Shown: positions 8,647-17,876 of the stretch, one piece after another | Layout: every line of letters starts with the position of its first letter | Position numbering within the stretch: position 1 is the stretch's first letter | Assembly (NCBI RefSeq): GCF_001921865.1 | Contig: NZ_MSCT01000014.1 | Location: 62,001 to 126,000 of the forward strand | From: Pseudomonas chlororaphis | Lineage (GTDB): Bacteria > Pseudomonadota > Gammaproteobacteria > Pseudomonadales > Pseudomonadaceae | Direction: 5' to 3' | Length of the DNA stretch: 64,000 nucleotides | Notes under the pieces: generated by a model | Told to the model about the DNA's origin: nothing | The model's database searches: none | What the model saw: only the letters and a program-made list of their open reading frames with translations | Program-made: the position numbers and the translations under genes

Positions 8647-9678
8647 TCAGACGCGCTTGCTGCGAGCCAGCAACCACAGCAGGTAACAACCGCCCAACAG
8701 CCCGGTCACCAGGCCGATCGGCAAATTGGCATTGATCGGCAGGCGCTGGCCGAGCAGGTCGGCGGCCAGCAGCAACACCGCGCCCATCAGCGCTCCCGAC
8801 ACCAGCGGCACCTCAGGAGACAAGGTCAGGCGTCGGGCCAATTGCGGCCCGGCCAGGGCGATAAAGGCAATCGGCCCCGCCGCCGCGGTCGCGATCGCGG
8901 TCAGGCCCACCGCGGCCAGCACCATGACCAGGCGAGTGCGTTCCACCGCCACCCCGAGCTGGCTGGCGGTGGCGTCGCCCATCTCCAGCAGATCGACGCG
9001 CCGGCTGTGATAGAGCGCCACAGGCACGATAAGCGACAACCCCAGGGCCGCCGGTAACACGTGGGACCAGGTGCGGGTATTGAGCGAACCGGCGAGCCAG
9101 AGCTGGGCGAACATGGCCTGGTCGAGGTTGCCGGTCACCAGCAGCACACTGTTCAGCCCGGCCAGGCTGGCGCCCACACCGATGCCCACCAGCACCAGGC
9201 GGTAGCCGCCGCTGGTCCGTCCTTTCATGGCCAGCACGAACACCAGCAAGGCCGTGCCCAGGCCCGAGGCGACCGCCGCCAGCGAGGTCGCGAGCGGGCC
9301 GGCGTCGAACAGCATGATCTGCACGATCGCGCCGCTGGCGGCCCCGGTGGTGAAACCGATGACATCCGGCGAGCCCAGCGCGTTGCGCGAAATCGACTGG
9401 AAGATCGCCCCGGCCATGCCCAGCGCGCTGCCGACCAGGAGCGCCGTGAGCACCCGCGGCAGGCGTACCCGAAAGACGATGCGTTGCGCAGTGGGGTCCT
9501 GGCCGTGGCCCAGCAGGTTGGCCAGCACCTCCCCCGGCCCCAAGGCCAGGGTACCGGTGCCCAGCAACAACGCCCCCAGCAGCAAGCCGAGCAGGCCCAG
9601 CACGCCGCAGACGATGACCGCGCGCGCGCGGCAGCGGATCGACCAGGGCCCCAGGCGCAAGACCATGAAATCGCTCAT
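8647..9678 (-). CDS. fepG: Ferric-siderophore ABC transporter permease (FecCD family, FepG-like)
   Basis: 343 residues, about nine or ten TM segments, FecCD/BtuC family. Motifs include LRLPRVLTALLVGSALGMAG and ISRNALGSPDVIGFTTGA, which are characteristic of FepG. The start MSDFMVLRLGPW is chosen because its ATG overlaps the fepD stop as ATGA. It forms the heteromeric permease with FepD for ferric-catecholate-type siderophores or another iron chelate. Last gene of the minus-strand fepB-fepD-fepG operon; the ATPase gene is on the opposite strand. Confidence 0.9.
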   Translation of the reverse strand: MSDFMVLRLGPWSIRCRARAVIVCGVLGLLGLLLGALLLGTGTLALGPGEVLANLLGHGQDPTAQRIVFRVRLPRVLTALLVGSALGMAGAIFQSISRNALGSPDVIGFTTGAASGAIVQIMLFDAGPLATSLAAVASGLGTALLVFVLAMKGRTSGGYRLVLVGIGVGASLAGLNSVLLVTGNLDQAMFAQLWLAGSLNTRTWSHVLPAALGLSLIVPVALYHSRRVDLLEMGDATASQLGVAVERTRLVMVLAAVGLTAIATAAAGPIAFIALAGPQLARRLTLSPEVPLVSGALMGAVLLLAADLLGQRLPINANLPIGLVTGLLGGCYLLWLLARSKRV

Positions 9679-10727
9679 AAGCGGCTCAAGCGCAGGTGCC
9701 TGACCAGGGCGATGAAACACGGGCCGCCCAGCAGCAAGGCGACGATGCCGGCGGCGATTTCCGTCGGCGCGGCCACCACCCGGCCCAGCACATCGGCGCC
9801 GAGCAACAGCGCCGCGGCCAGGAGCGCCGAGTAAGGCAACAGCCAGCGATAGTCCGGGCCGACCAGCAGCCGCGCGATATGCGGCGCCACCAGGCCGACG
9901 AAACCGATCGGCCCGGCCGCGGCGGTGGCCGCTCCTGCCAGCAGCATCACCGCCAGGCAGGCGAGCAGCCAGGTCAGGCGCACATTCACCCCCAGCGCCC
10001 GGCCGAGGTCCTGGCCCAACGCCAGGGCATTGAGATTGGCGGCAATCGAAAAGGCCCCGAGCAGCCCCGCGCCGACCGCCACCGCCAGCACCCCGAGGGC
10101 GGCGAAGCCGCTGCCGGCCAGGGAGCCCGCGGCCCAGTGGCGAAATTTGTCGAAGACTTCCGGCGGTGCGTTGAGGACGATGATGCCCGTCAGCGACGCC
10201 AGCATCACCGACAGGCCGGCCCCGGCCAGGACCAGGCGGACCGGGTTGGTGCCGGTCTCGTGGGCCTGGCCGAGCATGAACACGGCAACCCCGGCCAGCC
10301 CCGCGCCGGCGAAGGCGAACCAGACGTACTGGAGCATATTCACCAGGTCGAACGCCGCCGCCCCGACGATCACCGCCAGCGCCGCGCCGGCATTGATCCC
10401 CAGCAGCCCCGGTTCGGCCAGGGGGTTGCGGGTGACCGCCTGCATGACCGCGCCGGCCACCCCCAGGGCGAGTCCGGCCAGCAAGCCGATCAGGGTCCGC
10501 GGAAGACGCAGTTCGCGAACGATCAGGTGCTCATCGTTGTGCAGGTCCATGGCTTGCAGGGCGTCCAGGGTCGCGGCCAGGGGAATGGGCCGCGAACCGA
10601 CGGCCAGGCTGAGCAGGGCCATGAGCGCGAGCAGCAGCGTGCCGGCCAGCAGCCCCCAGGCGCGACGGCGTGGACGCGATACCCGGGTTGGTCCGGCGCT
10701 GGCGAGAGAATGGGCGGGCAGGCGCAT
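9675..10727 (-). CDS. fepD: Ferric-siderophore ABC transporter permease (FecCD family, FepD-like)
   Basis: 350 residues, polytopic FecCD permease. The signature LRLPRTLIGLLAGLALGVAGAVMQ and TRNPLAEPGLLGINAGAA are typical of FepD. It starts 3 bases after the fepB stop codon and overlaps fepG by 4 bases, so the three genes are translationally linked. It pairs with FepG in the inner membrane. Substrate assignment to enterobactin-like siderophores rests on family resemblance only. Confidence 0.9.
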   Translation of the reverse strand: MRLPAHSLASAGPTRVSRPRRRAWGLLAGTLLLALMALLSLAVGSRPIPLAATLDALQAMDLHNDEHLIVRELRLPRTLIGLLAGLALGVAGAVMQAVTRNPLAEPGLLGINAGAALAVIVGAAAFDLVNMLQYVWFAFAGAGLAGVAVFMLGQAHETGTNPVRLVLAGAGLSVMLASLTGIIVLNAPPEVFDKFRHWAAGSLAGSGFAALGVLAVAVGAGLLGAFSIAANLNALALGQDLGRALGVNVRLTWLLACLAVMLLAGAATAAAGPIGFVGLVAPHIARLLVGPDYRWLLPYSALLAAALLLGADVLGRVVAAPTEIAAGIVALLLGGPCFIALVRHLRLSRL

Positions 10728-10730
10728 GGT

Positions 10731-11624
10731 TCAGCGAAAGTACCCGGCCACGGTGTCGATCATCTGCTGCCCGGAGTAATAGTCGATGCGAAACGAACTC
10801 GGCCCAAGGGCATAGACCCGCTTGTTGCGCACCGCGGGCAGATTGGCCAGCACCGGATCGGCGAGAAACGCCTGTACGTCGCTGTCGCCGGCGCCCAACA
10901 GGAACACGCTGTCGCCGGCGATGGCCGCGGGCAGGTTCTCCCGGGAGATGAACTGAAAATCTGAAGCCCGCGTCACCTGGGCGTCCAGCGCCTGCGGCAA
11001 CGGCGCCACGCTAAACCCCAGGGCCGCGAGCAGGCGGGCCTGCGGGCTGCCGAGCCGGCCGATCGAGTAACTCCCGGCGATGTTGTAGCCGACAATGCTC
11101 ACCGGCTCCCGCGGCGGCGTGAGGCGGGCCGCCGCTTGCGCGGCGTAGGCGTCGAAGCGCTGGATCGCCGCCTGCGCCTGCCGCTCGAGCCCGGTGCGTT
11201 GCCCCAGCTCGGTGGCGATGTCCTGCCAGCGCTGGTTGGAATAGTCGACCACCAGGGTGTCGATCCCTTGTGCCTCGAGTTCGGCCCGGTGCGCGGCGAC
11301 GCTGTCGGCGCCGGTGGCGGAGGCGATCACCAGGTCCGGATCGCTGGCGATCACCGCTTCGATATCGAAACGCAGGTTGGAGTACAGCACCGCGACGCCC
11401 CGCTCGTCCGCCACCTGCGCCCATTGCGAGAAAAAGCCCTTGGTATCGGTCAGGCGGCTGGGCGTGGTCGCCGCGCTGGCCAGCAGCGGCGCGTCCATGG
11501 CCAGCAGGATGCCGGTCACGCTGGGGGTGGTGGAAACGATACGCGTTGGCTGCGCCAGCGCCGGATGGCCCGCCAGCACCAGGGCGGCGGCCAGCGACAG
11601 AGCGGAAAAACGTCGGGTGGTCAT
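10731..11624 (-). CDS. fepB: Fe-siderophore ABC transporter periplasmic binding protein (FepB-like)
   Basis: 297 residues with a Sec signal peptide (MTTRRFSALSLAAALVLAGHPALA). The class III binding-protein fold is visible: RIVSTTPSVTGILLAMD, then IASDPDLVIASATGADS, and a long helix joining two lobes. It would carry the chelate from the TonB receptor to FepDG. First gene of the operon, with a Fur box about 65 bases upstream shared with fepC. Confidence 0.88.
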   Translation of the reverse strand: MTTRRFSALSLAAALVLAGHPALAQPTRIVSTTPSVTGILLAMDAPLLASAATTPSRLTDTKGFFSQWAQVADERGVAVLYSNLRFDIEAVIASDPDLVIASATGADSVAAHRAELEAQGIDTLVVDYSNQRWQDIATELGQRTGLERQAQAAIQRFDAYAAQAAARLTPPREPVSIVGYNIAGSYSIGRLGSPQARLLAALGFSVAPLPQALDAQVTRASDFQFISRENLPAAIAGDSVFLLGAGDSDVQAFLADPVLANLPAVRNKRVYALGPSSFRIDYYSGQQMIDTVAGYFR

Positions 11625-11687
11625 CGGGGGATCGTTCGCGATTAATGGGTGGAAAGCAGGAAAAGGCGCAAGCTTTGACTGCCGACT

Positions 11688-11715
11688 ATATGATAATGAT
11701 TATCATACATATCAT
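11688..11715. promoter_or_regulatory. Fur box between fepB and fepC
   Basis: TGATAATGATTATCAT followed by ACATATCATT contains the core Fur pattern GATAATGAT-N-ATCAT with overlapping hexamers. It lies in the divergent promoter region and should repress both fepBDG and fepC when iron is plentiful. The surrounding sequence is markedly AT-rich compared with the genes. Confidence 0.85.
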
Positions 11716-11784
11716 TCCATATTGTAGAATCGATTCTGAAATTGCAAGATTCCCCTCTTCCCCGCCTGCCAGGAGCCGCCCTCG

Positions 11785-12588
11785 ATGACCCACCGCCTGT
11801 CCGCGGATGCCGTAACCTTGCGCCGCGATACGCGCACCATTTCGCAGAATCTTTCCCTCGCCGTGCCGGACGGCTCGTTCACCGTTATCGTCGGCCCCAA
11901 CGCCTGCGGCAAGTCCACCCTGCTGGCGGCATTGTCCCGGCTACTGGCGCCGACCAAGGGCCGGGTCCTGCTCGACGGCAAGGACATCCGGACGCTGCCG
12001 GCCAAGGAAGTGGCGCGGCGCCTGGGCCTGCTGCCGCAAAGCGCGATTGCCCCGGACGGCATTACCGTGGCCGACCTGGTGGCCCGCGGGCGCTACCCGC
12101 ACCAGTCGTTCCTGATGCAGTGGTCACCGGCCGACGAGCAGGCGGTGGCTCGCGCCATGCAAGCGACCCGGGTCGCCGAGCTGGCCGGACGCCTGCTCGA
12201 CGAGCTTTCCGGCGGCCAGCGGCAACGGGTCTGGATCGCCATGGCGCTGGCCCAGGAAACGCCGATCCTGCTGCTGGACGAACCGACCACCTACCTGGAC
12301 ATCGTCCACCAGATCGAGCTGCTCGAACTGCTGGCCGAACTCAACCGCCAGGGGCGCACCATCGTCGCGGTACTGCACGATCTCAACCAGGCCTGCCGCT
12401 ATGCCTCCCACCTGATCGCCCTGCGCGAGGGCACGATCGTCGCCCAGGGCAAACCCGCGGCGATCTTCACCGAGCAATTGGTCGAACAGGTGTTCGGGCT
12501 GGCCTCGATCATCATCGCCGACCCGGTCAGCGGCACACCGCTGGTGGTGCCCAGGGGGCTGCCCGGATCGGTCTGGCCCCCGCGATAG
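11785..12588 (+). CDS. fepC: Ferric-siderophore ABC transporter ATPase (FepC-like)
   Basis: 267 residues. Walker A GPNACGKST at 37-45, ABC signature LSGGQRQ at 141-147, Walker B ILLLDEPTTYLD at 161-172 and the switch His (VLHD, about 198) are all intact. The unusual ACGKS in place of SGSGKS is normal for FepC/FhuC-type ATPases. It powers FepDG. The gene is transcribed away from fepBDG from a shared Fur-controlled region and converges on the IclR gene. Confidence 0.92.
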   Translation: MTHRLSADAVTLRRDTRTISQNLSLAVPDGSFTVIVGPNACGKSTLLAALSRLLAPTKGRVLLDGKDIRTLPAKEVARRLGLLPQSAIAPDGITVADLVARGRYPHQSFLMQWSPADEQAVARAMQATRVAELAGRLLDELSGGQRQRVWIAMALAQETPILLLDEPTTYLDIVHQIELLELLAELNRQGRTIVAVLHDLNQACRYASHLIALREGTIVAQGKPAAIFTEQLVEQVFGLASIIIADPVSGTPLVVPRGLPGSVWPPR

Positions 12589-12617
12589 CGCTCGGCGCCG
12601 GGCGCTGACTCAGGGAC

Positions 12618-13520
12618 TCAGGAGCGCAACGGCCGCTGGCTGGCGTCGATGATCCGACCGCCCGTGGCCTGGTTGACCAGATCAGCGGCGCGGAACAAGG
12701 CATCCCGATCCTCGGGCGATTGCAACTGCCCCAGGTCGGTGACCGTGGTCATGGCGCAGACGATTTCCTGCTGGGCGTCGAACACCGGCGCTGCCTGCCC
12801 CGTCACGTTCGACAACAGATGGCTGGTCAGTTCGGCCCAGCACCGCTGGCGCACCTCGTCGAGTATCGCGCTGCTCGGCGGGCTGCCGCGAAAATGCGCC
12901 GGTTGCTGCTTGCGCGCGGCATCGATGGTGGCCTTGGGCAGGAACGCCTGGAACACCAGGCCGCACGCGGTGTTGTCGATGGGCAGGATATCGCCGAGCG
13001 CCAGCGGGTTGATCGAGAAGTAGGCGCTGCGGTACCAGCGCACCAGGGTCGGCCCCCGGTCCGTCCAGATCGCTACCCCGCCGCTGGCGGCATGCCCATG
13101 GGCCAGCGACTTCATGTGCTGCGCCGCGATCTCCACCGCGTCGATGCGTTTCAAGGCGCCGATGCCAATGCTCAGCGCGGCCGGCCCCAGGTCGTACAGG
13201 CCGCTGACCGGGTCCTGCTTGGCCAGCCCTTCCTTGACCAGGCTTTGCAGGTAGCGATGGGCGGTCGAGCCGCCCGTTCCGGTACGCCGGGCGACCTCGC
13301 CGAGCGCCAGCTCGCCCTCGGCATTGGCCAGGACATTCAGAAAACGCGCCGCGATCGAAACCGATTGAATGGTGCCGGAGCGCTTTTCGCGTGGTTCATC
13401 CAGCGCATCGTCCGACGGGGGCGGCAAATTCTTCAAAAGCTCAGTCTCCTCACCAGTGTCTGGCCGCCGCGGTTCCACGGGCGGCGCCCCTGCCCGGCGA
13501 CAGCGCCAGGCGCCGCTCAT
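12618..13520 (-). CDS. IclR-family transcriptional regulator
   Basis: 300 residues from the upstream ATG. Residues about 50-110 form the IclR winged helix (SIAARFLNVLANAEGELALGEVARRTGTGGSTAHRYL) and the rest the effector domain (GPTLVRWYRS, LGDILPIDNTACGLVFQAF). The first 28 residues look non-homologous; a TTG at 13436 preceded by GAGGAG is an alternative start giving 272 residues. Divergent from the TonB receptor, so it probably controls the receptor and monooxygenase in answer to the imported compound or a breakdown product. Effector unknown. Confidence 0.88.
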   Translation of the reverse strand: MSGAWRCRRAGAPPVEPRRPDTGEETELLKNLPPPSDDALDEPREKRSGTIQSVSIAARFLNVLANAEGELALGEVARRTGTGGSTAHRYLQSLVKEGLAKQDPVSGLYDLGPAALSIGIGALKRIDAVEIAAQHMKSLAHGHAASGGVAIWTDRGPTLVRWYRSAYFSINPLALGDILPIDNTACGLVFQAFLPKATIDAARKQQPAHFRGSPPSSAILDEVRQRCWAELTSHLLSNVTGQAAPVFDAQQEIVCAMTTVTDLGQLQSPEDRDALFRAADLVNQATGGRIIDASQRPLRS

Positions 13521-13597
13521 GATACCGATTCCCCCTGCGCCAGGAATGATTTTCTGCAGGCTTGGCGAGCCGCCAAAAATACCACAATGCAGAACCT

Positions 13598-13614
13598 ATT
13601 CCTTATTGAGGAAT
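13598..13614. promoter_or_regulatory. Inverted repeat, candidate IclR-family operator
   Basis: ATTCCTTATTGAGGAAT is a perfect 6-bp dyad with a 5-base spacer, midway between the divergent IclR and TonB-receptor genes. A partial second copy (ATTCCTATTTGG) lies at 13652-13663 near the receptor ribosome site. Confidence 0.4.
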
Positions 13615-13642
13615 ATCGTAGGCGCATGATAGGCTCGCCGCT

Positions 13643-13655
13643 AATGAGGATCATT
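13643..13655. promoter_or_regulatory. Fur-like palindrome before the TonB receptor
   Basis: AATGAGGATCATT retains the AATGA...TCATT halves of a Fur hexamer pair and sits 21 bases upstream of the receptor start. It is shorter and weaker than the fepB-fepC box. Confidence 0.4.
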
Positions 13656-13675
13656 CCTATTTGGAGAGTAACTTG

Positions 13676-15760
13676 ATGGCACAACCCCATCGCGCCTTCG
13701 GGCATGGCATCGGCGTCTTCACACTGTCGACCCTGCTGGCGTCCCCCGCCACCCTGGCGCAGGAAACCAAGACCGCCGACAAAGCCGGCATCACCCTGGA
13801 GTCGTTTGTCGTCACCGGCGAGAAACTCGAACGCGACCTGAAGAACACCGCGTCGTCCGTCTCGGTCAAGACCGCCCGGGACCTCGACCGCGAAGAAACC
13901 GGCAACGCCTCGGTACGGGAAGCGATCGACGATGTGCCGAACGTGATTTACACCGATTCGGTGGGCGCGCCGATCATCCGTGGCCAGGACACCCAAGGGC
14001 CGAACAACGGGCAGAACGTGTTCTGGGGTGGCACGGTGCCCCGCGCCACCATCAACCTCGACGGCCACTACCTGAACTACAACGAGATGTTCTTCGGCGC
14101 CACCTCGGTCTGGGACGTCGACCGCATCGAAGTCTTCCGCGGCCCGCAGACCACCTCCCAGGGGGCGAACGCGATCGCCGGGGCGATCATCGTCAACACC
14201 AAGGACCCGACCTTCACCCCCGAGGCGGCCTACCAGGCGGAAATCGGCAGCTACCACTCGCGGCGCAGTTCGCTAGCGGTCTCCGGCCCGCTGCTGGGCG
14301 AGGACCTGGCCGGACGGCTGGCGGTGGATTATTCCGCGCGCGACACCTTCATCGACTACGACAACCCGAACTTCCAGCGCGGCAGCAGCGATCAGGATTT
14401 CCGCGCCCTGAACCTGCGCGCCAAGCTGCTGTGGCTGCCCAGCAACATCCCGGGGCTGGAGACCAAGTTCACCTTTTCGCACAACGACACCAACCGCCCG
14501 ACCCAGGAAGCGGCCTCGGCGCCCTTCCACAAGCTGGAACACAGCAGCACCACCATGCCCAGCTGGGAGCAGGACACCAACACCAGCATCCTCGACGTCG
14601 CCTACGACCTGGACAACGGCATCAAGCTGTTCAACCAGGCGCAGTATTCCCTGTCGTCGGTGCACCGGGTCACCGGGGCCGCCGGGCAAGGCGACGCGGA
14701 TGTCCGGCAGAAGAACGCCTCCAACGAGTCGCGTATCACCTTCGGCGACCAGGAGGATGTGCTGAGCGGGATGGGCGGCCTCTACTACGCCCACACCAAA
14801 ACCGACGAAACCCTCAACCTGCGCGGGCTGTCCGCCTTCGACGACACCAAGGAAAACTTCGGCCTGTTCGGCGAACTGCACTACCGCCTGACCGAGCGCT
14901 GGACCCTGAGCACCGGCCTGCGCTACCAGCAGGATCGCATCGAACGGCTTGGCAACTCGGTGCTCGCGCCCCAGGCGCTGGACTACCAGAAAACCTTCCA
15001 GGCGGTGTTGCCCAAGGTGTCCCTGGCCTATGCCGTGACGCCGCAATGGACAGTCGGCGCCCTGGTCAGCCGCGGCTACAACCCGGGCGGCGTGTCCCTC
15101 AACCTGAGCACCCGGCAGTGGGCTTATTTCAAGGAAGAGTCGATCTGGAACTACGAACTGTTCACCCGGGCCAACCTGCTCGACGACCGGCTGACCCTGA
15201 GCAGCAACCTGTTCTACATGGACTTCAAGGACGCCCAGTACAACATCCCGGTGGTGATCTCGCCGGGGGTCGCCCAGTCCTACACCATCAATGCCGAGAA
15301 GGCCCATGCCTACGGCCTGGAACTGGCGGCCGACTACCGCCTGCTGGACAACCTGACGCTCAAGGCCAGCGCCGGCACGCTGCGCACCCGCATCGACAAG
15401 ATCTCCAGCAACGCCGGCTACGAACACAACGAGTTCGCCCGTTCGCCCGGCTACACCCTGAGCGTCGGCCCCAGCTGGGACATTACCGAGCGCCTCAACC
15501 TCAACGCCCAGGTGCGTTACCTGGACGGCTACTACTCCGACACCGCCAACACCTCGGCCTACTCGATCAAGCCCTACACCCTCACCGACGCCCGCATGAG
15601 CTACCGCTTCAACGACCAGGTGCAGCTCTACGGCTACGTCAAGAACGTCTTCGACGATCGCTCGCCGACCTATATGCAGGAAAACCGCGGCATCGGCGGC
15701 ATCGAGGCGAGCATGACCCAGCCACGCACGGTCGGGATCGGCGTCAAGGGCGCGTTTTGA
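13676..15760 (+). CDS. TonB-dependent outer-membrane receptor
   Basis: 694 residues from the ATG at MAQPHRAFGHG, which has a GGAG site and gives a sensible signal peptide ending ...ATLAQE. A plug domain follows (ESFVVTGEKLERDLKNTASSVSV, PNVIYTDSVGAPIIRGQD, DRIEVFRGPQTTSQGANAIAG) and then a 22-strand barrel ending in Phe. There is no N-terminal signalling domain, so no FecR partner is expected. It imports a metal chelate or other bulky solute; the neighbouring flavin monooxygenase suggests the ligand is degraded inside the cell. Downstream gene 67 bases away in the same direction. Confidence 0.92.
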   Translation: MAQPHRAFGHGIGVFTLSTLLASPATLAQETKTADKAGITLESFVVTGEKLERDLKNTASSVSVKTARDLDREETGNASVREAIDDVPNVIYTDSVGAPIIRGQDTQGPNNGQNVFWGGTVPRATINLDGHYLNYNEMFFGATSVWDVDRIEVFRGPQTTSQGANAIAGAIIVNTKDPTFTPEAAYQAEIGSYHSRRSSLAVSGPLLGEDLAGRLAVDYSARDTFIDYDNPNFQRGSSDQDFRALNLRAKLLWLPSNIPGLETKFTFSHNDTNRPTQEAASAPFHKLEHSSTTMPSWEQDTNTSILDVAYDLDNGIKLFNQAQYSLSSVHRVTGAAGQGDADVRQKNASNESRITFGDQEDVLSGMGGLYYAHTKTDETLNLRGLSAFDDTKENFGLFGELHYRLTERWTLSTGLRYQQDRIERLGNSVLAPQALDYQKTFQAVLPKVSLAYAVTPQWTVGALVSRGYNPGGVSLNLSTRQWAYFKEESIWNYELFTRANLLDDRLTLSSNLFYMDFKDAQYNIPVVISPGVAQSYTINAEKAHAYGLELAADYRLLDNLTLKASAGTLRTRIDKISSNAGYEHNEFARSPGYTLSVGPSWDITERLNLNAQVRYLDGYYSDTANTSAYSIKPYTLTDARMSYRFNDQVQLYGYVKNVFDDRSPTYMQENRGIGGIEASMTQPRTVGIGVKGAF

Positions 15761-15827
15761 GGCCCGCCACACACAACCCACACAACCGTCGCGCGCCGTT
15801 GCTGCGCGCGCAGGAGATTGGCCACAG

Positions 15828-17135
15828 ATGAGTACCCGCAAACAGCTGCACATCGGCATGTCGCTGGCCCCGACCTGGTTGAGCGGCGACGCCTGGCGTC
15901 GCGCCGACAGCAATATCGAGGGGATTTTCTCCGCCGACTTCGCGGTCGACATCGCCCGGCGCTCGGAAGCTGCGCACCTCGATTTCGTCTTTCGGCCCGA
16001 CGTCAGCTACCTGCCCCTGGAAGTGCTGGCCACCGGTTCCGGCTTCGCCAGCCTCGACCCCACGGTGCTGCTCGCCGCCGTGGCTCGCGAGACCTCGCGC
16101 ATCGGCCTGGTGACCACGGTCTCGACCACCTTCTTCCCGCCCTACGTGGTCGCACGGCAACTGCAATCGCTGCACTGGATCAGCAACGGGCGGGCAGGCT
16201 GGAATATCGTCACGGCGTTGCAGGGCCACGAAAACTTCGGCTTGCAGGCCATGCCCAGCGCCGAAGAACGTTATGCCCGGGCCGCCGAGTTCACCCAGGT
16301 GGTGCTCCGGCTATGGGACAGTTTCCCCCACGAAGCCCTGCTGATCGATCGGCAGAACGGGCGCTACGCCGACGTCGCCCAGGTTCGCCCCATCGACCAC
16401 GACGGTACCTATTTGCGCGTACGCGGCCCACTCAACCTGCCGGCGTTCGCCAACGCGCGGATTCCGCTGATCCAGGCCGGCGCCTCGGACACCGGGCGAG
16501 ACTTCGCCGCTTCGGTCGCCGACCTGGTGTTCGCTCCGACGCCGGACAAGGCCGCCGCGCTCGAACTGCGCCGCGACCTGTCGCGGCGCGCCGAACGCCA
16601 TGGCCGCTCGCCTCAGGATGTGCGCCTGCTGCCCGGCCTGAGCCTGTACCTGGCGCCAAGCCGCAAGGCGGCCCACGAACTGTTCATGCAGACCCACGAG
16701 CACGTCGACAAGGCCCGCAAGCTGGCGTCGATCAAGCAGATGATCGGGCTCGACCTCAGCGACTGGCCCGTGGATCGGCCCGTCGGCGCCACCGACCTGC
16801 CGCCGCCGGCGGACAACCCCGCCAGCCGCACCCACAGCAACCTGCTGCGCCGGTTGATCGAGCGCGAGTCCCTGTATCTGGAGCAATTGCTGCTGCGCCC
16901 GGAAGTCATTTCCGCCGCCCACTGGCAGGTGGTCGGCACTGTCGACGACGCCGTCGAACAGATCCTCGACTGGGCCGACGCCGGCGCGATAGACGGTTTT
17001 ATCGCGGCGCCGGGCGGCTCGTTCGGCTCGCTGCAGTTGTTCCTCGAACAGGTGGTTCCACGCCTGGTGGAAGCCGGGGTGTTCCGCGAACGTTATCGCG
17101 GCAGCACCTTTGCCGAACACCTCGAGGACCGCTGA
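15828..17135 (+). CDS. FMN-dependent luciferase-like monooxygenase (NtaA/SnaA/DszA family)
   Basis: 435 residues, cytosolic. Family signs are MSLAPTWLSGDAWRRADS, the substrate/flavin strand ETSRIGLVTTVSTTFFPPYVVARQLQSLHWISNGRAGWNIVT cut into the usual NtaA pattern, and QAGASDTGRDFAAS near the middle. Relatives oxidise nitrilotriacetate, EDTA, pristinamycin or dibenzothiophene sulfone using FMNH2 supplied by a separate reductase, and none is encoded nearby. Its position behind a TonB receptor and beside a Fep-like ABC importer suggests oxidative breakdown of an imported chelator. Substrate not recognised. Confidence 0.88.
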   Translation: MSTRKQLHIGMSLAPTWLSGDAWRRADSNIEGIFSADFAVDIARRSEAAHLDFVFRPDVSYLPLEVLATGSGFASLDPTVLLAAVARETSRIGLVTTVSTTFFPPYVVARQLQSLHWISNGRAGWNIVTALQGHENFGLQAMPSAEERYARAAEFTQVVLRLWDSFPHEALLIDRQNGRYADVAQVRPIDHDGTYLRVRGPLNLPAFANARIPLIQAGASDTGRDFAASVADLVFAPTPDKAAALELRRDLSRRAERHGRSPQDVRLLPGLSLYLAPSRKAAHELFMQTHEHVDKARKLASIKQMIGLDLSDWPVDRPVGATDLPPPADNPASRTHSNLLRRLIERESLYLEQLLLRPEVISAAHWQVVGTVDDAVEQILDWADAGAIDGFIAAPGGSFGSLQLFLEQVVPRLVEAGVFRERYRGSTFAEHLEDR

Positions 17136-17180
17136 CGGCCCGGGCGGCTCGAGGTCAAGCCCGCCCTCGCCCGCCCCGCC

Positions 17181-17876
17181 CTAGCCGCGCAACACGAACT
17201 GCCCGAACATCTCGCGCAGGTGCTGCCACAGGTCGGGCACCAGCACCGCTTGCGGCGCGCTCGACAGCTGCGGGTCGAGCATGCGCGCGGGGCGCACCAT
17301 CTGCACCGCGAAGCGCTTGACCCCCAACGCTTGCAGGCGTTGCCCCAACAGCAGCAGCCGCGCTGGCTGCAACAGATGCCAGTGCACGGTGGTCCGGCAT
17401 TCGTAGTCGACGCCGCTGGCCAGCAGGTGTTCCAGGCTGCGCCAGTTGGCCCGGCCGCTGCCCTCGATCCCGGTGATCGCCGGAACGTCCTCGGCCAGGC
17501 CCTTGACGTCGAAGCCGACCCAGTCGGCGCCGGCCAGCGCCTTGGCAAAGGCCTTGGGCTTGATCCCGGCACTGTGCAGGCCGACCCGGAAGCCCATGGC
17601 GCGCACCTCGTCCATCGCCCCGCGCAAACCGTCCTGCAAGGTCGGCTCGCCGCCGCTGAACACCACGGCATCGAGCAGGTCCTGGCGGCGTTGCAGAAAA
17701 CCCCGGACCCGGCACCAGTCCATTTCCTCGTTGCCGCGCGGCGCGATCAGTTGCGGGTTGTGGCAGTAGCGACAACGCCAGGCGCAGCCCTGGCAGAACA
17801 GCACGCACGCCAGCAGCCCCGGGTAGTCGAGGGTGGTCAGGGGCACCAGGCCCCCGACCCGCAGCCCTCGGCTCAT
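17181..17876 (-). CDS. nrdG: Anaerobic ribonucleotide reductase activating protein NrdG
   Basis: 231 residues, radical SAM. CxxxCxxC is at C31, C35 and C38 (GCAWRCRYCHN), and FSGGEPTLQ is the SAM-binding strand. It generates the glycyl radical on class III reductase. The ATG overlaps the stop of the small glycyl-radical-domain gene as ATGA, so the two are translated together. Confidence 0.93.
   Translation of the reverse strand: MSRGLRVGGLVPLTTLDYPGLLACVLFCQGCAWRCRYCHNPQLIAPRGNEEMDWCRVRGFLQRRQDLLDAVVFSGGEPTLQDGLRGAMDEVRAMGFRVGLHSAGIKPKAFAKALAGADWVGFDVKGLAEDVPAITGIEGSGRANWRSLEHLLASGVDYECRTTVHWHLLQPARLLLLGQRLQALGVKRFAVQMVRPARMLDPQLSSAPQAVLVPDLWQHLREMFGQFVLRG

Noticed and set aside
12587..12606. 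AGCGCTCGGCGCCGGGCGCT as a terminator between fepC and the IclR gene
   Set aside because: It is a near-palindrome but has no T-run on either side, so termination is doubtful.
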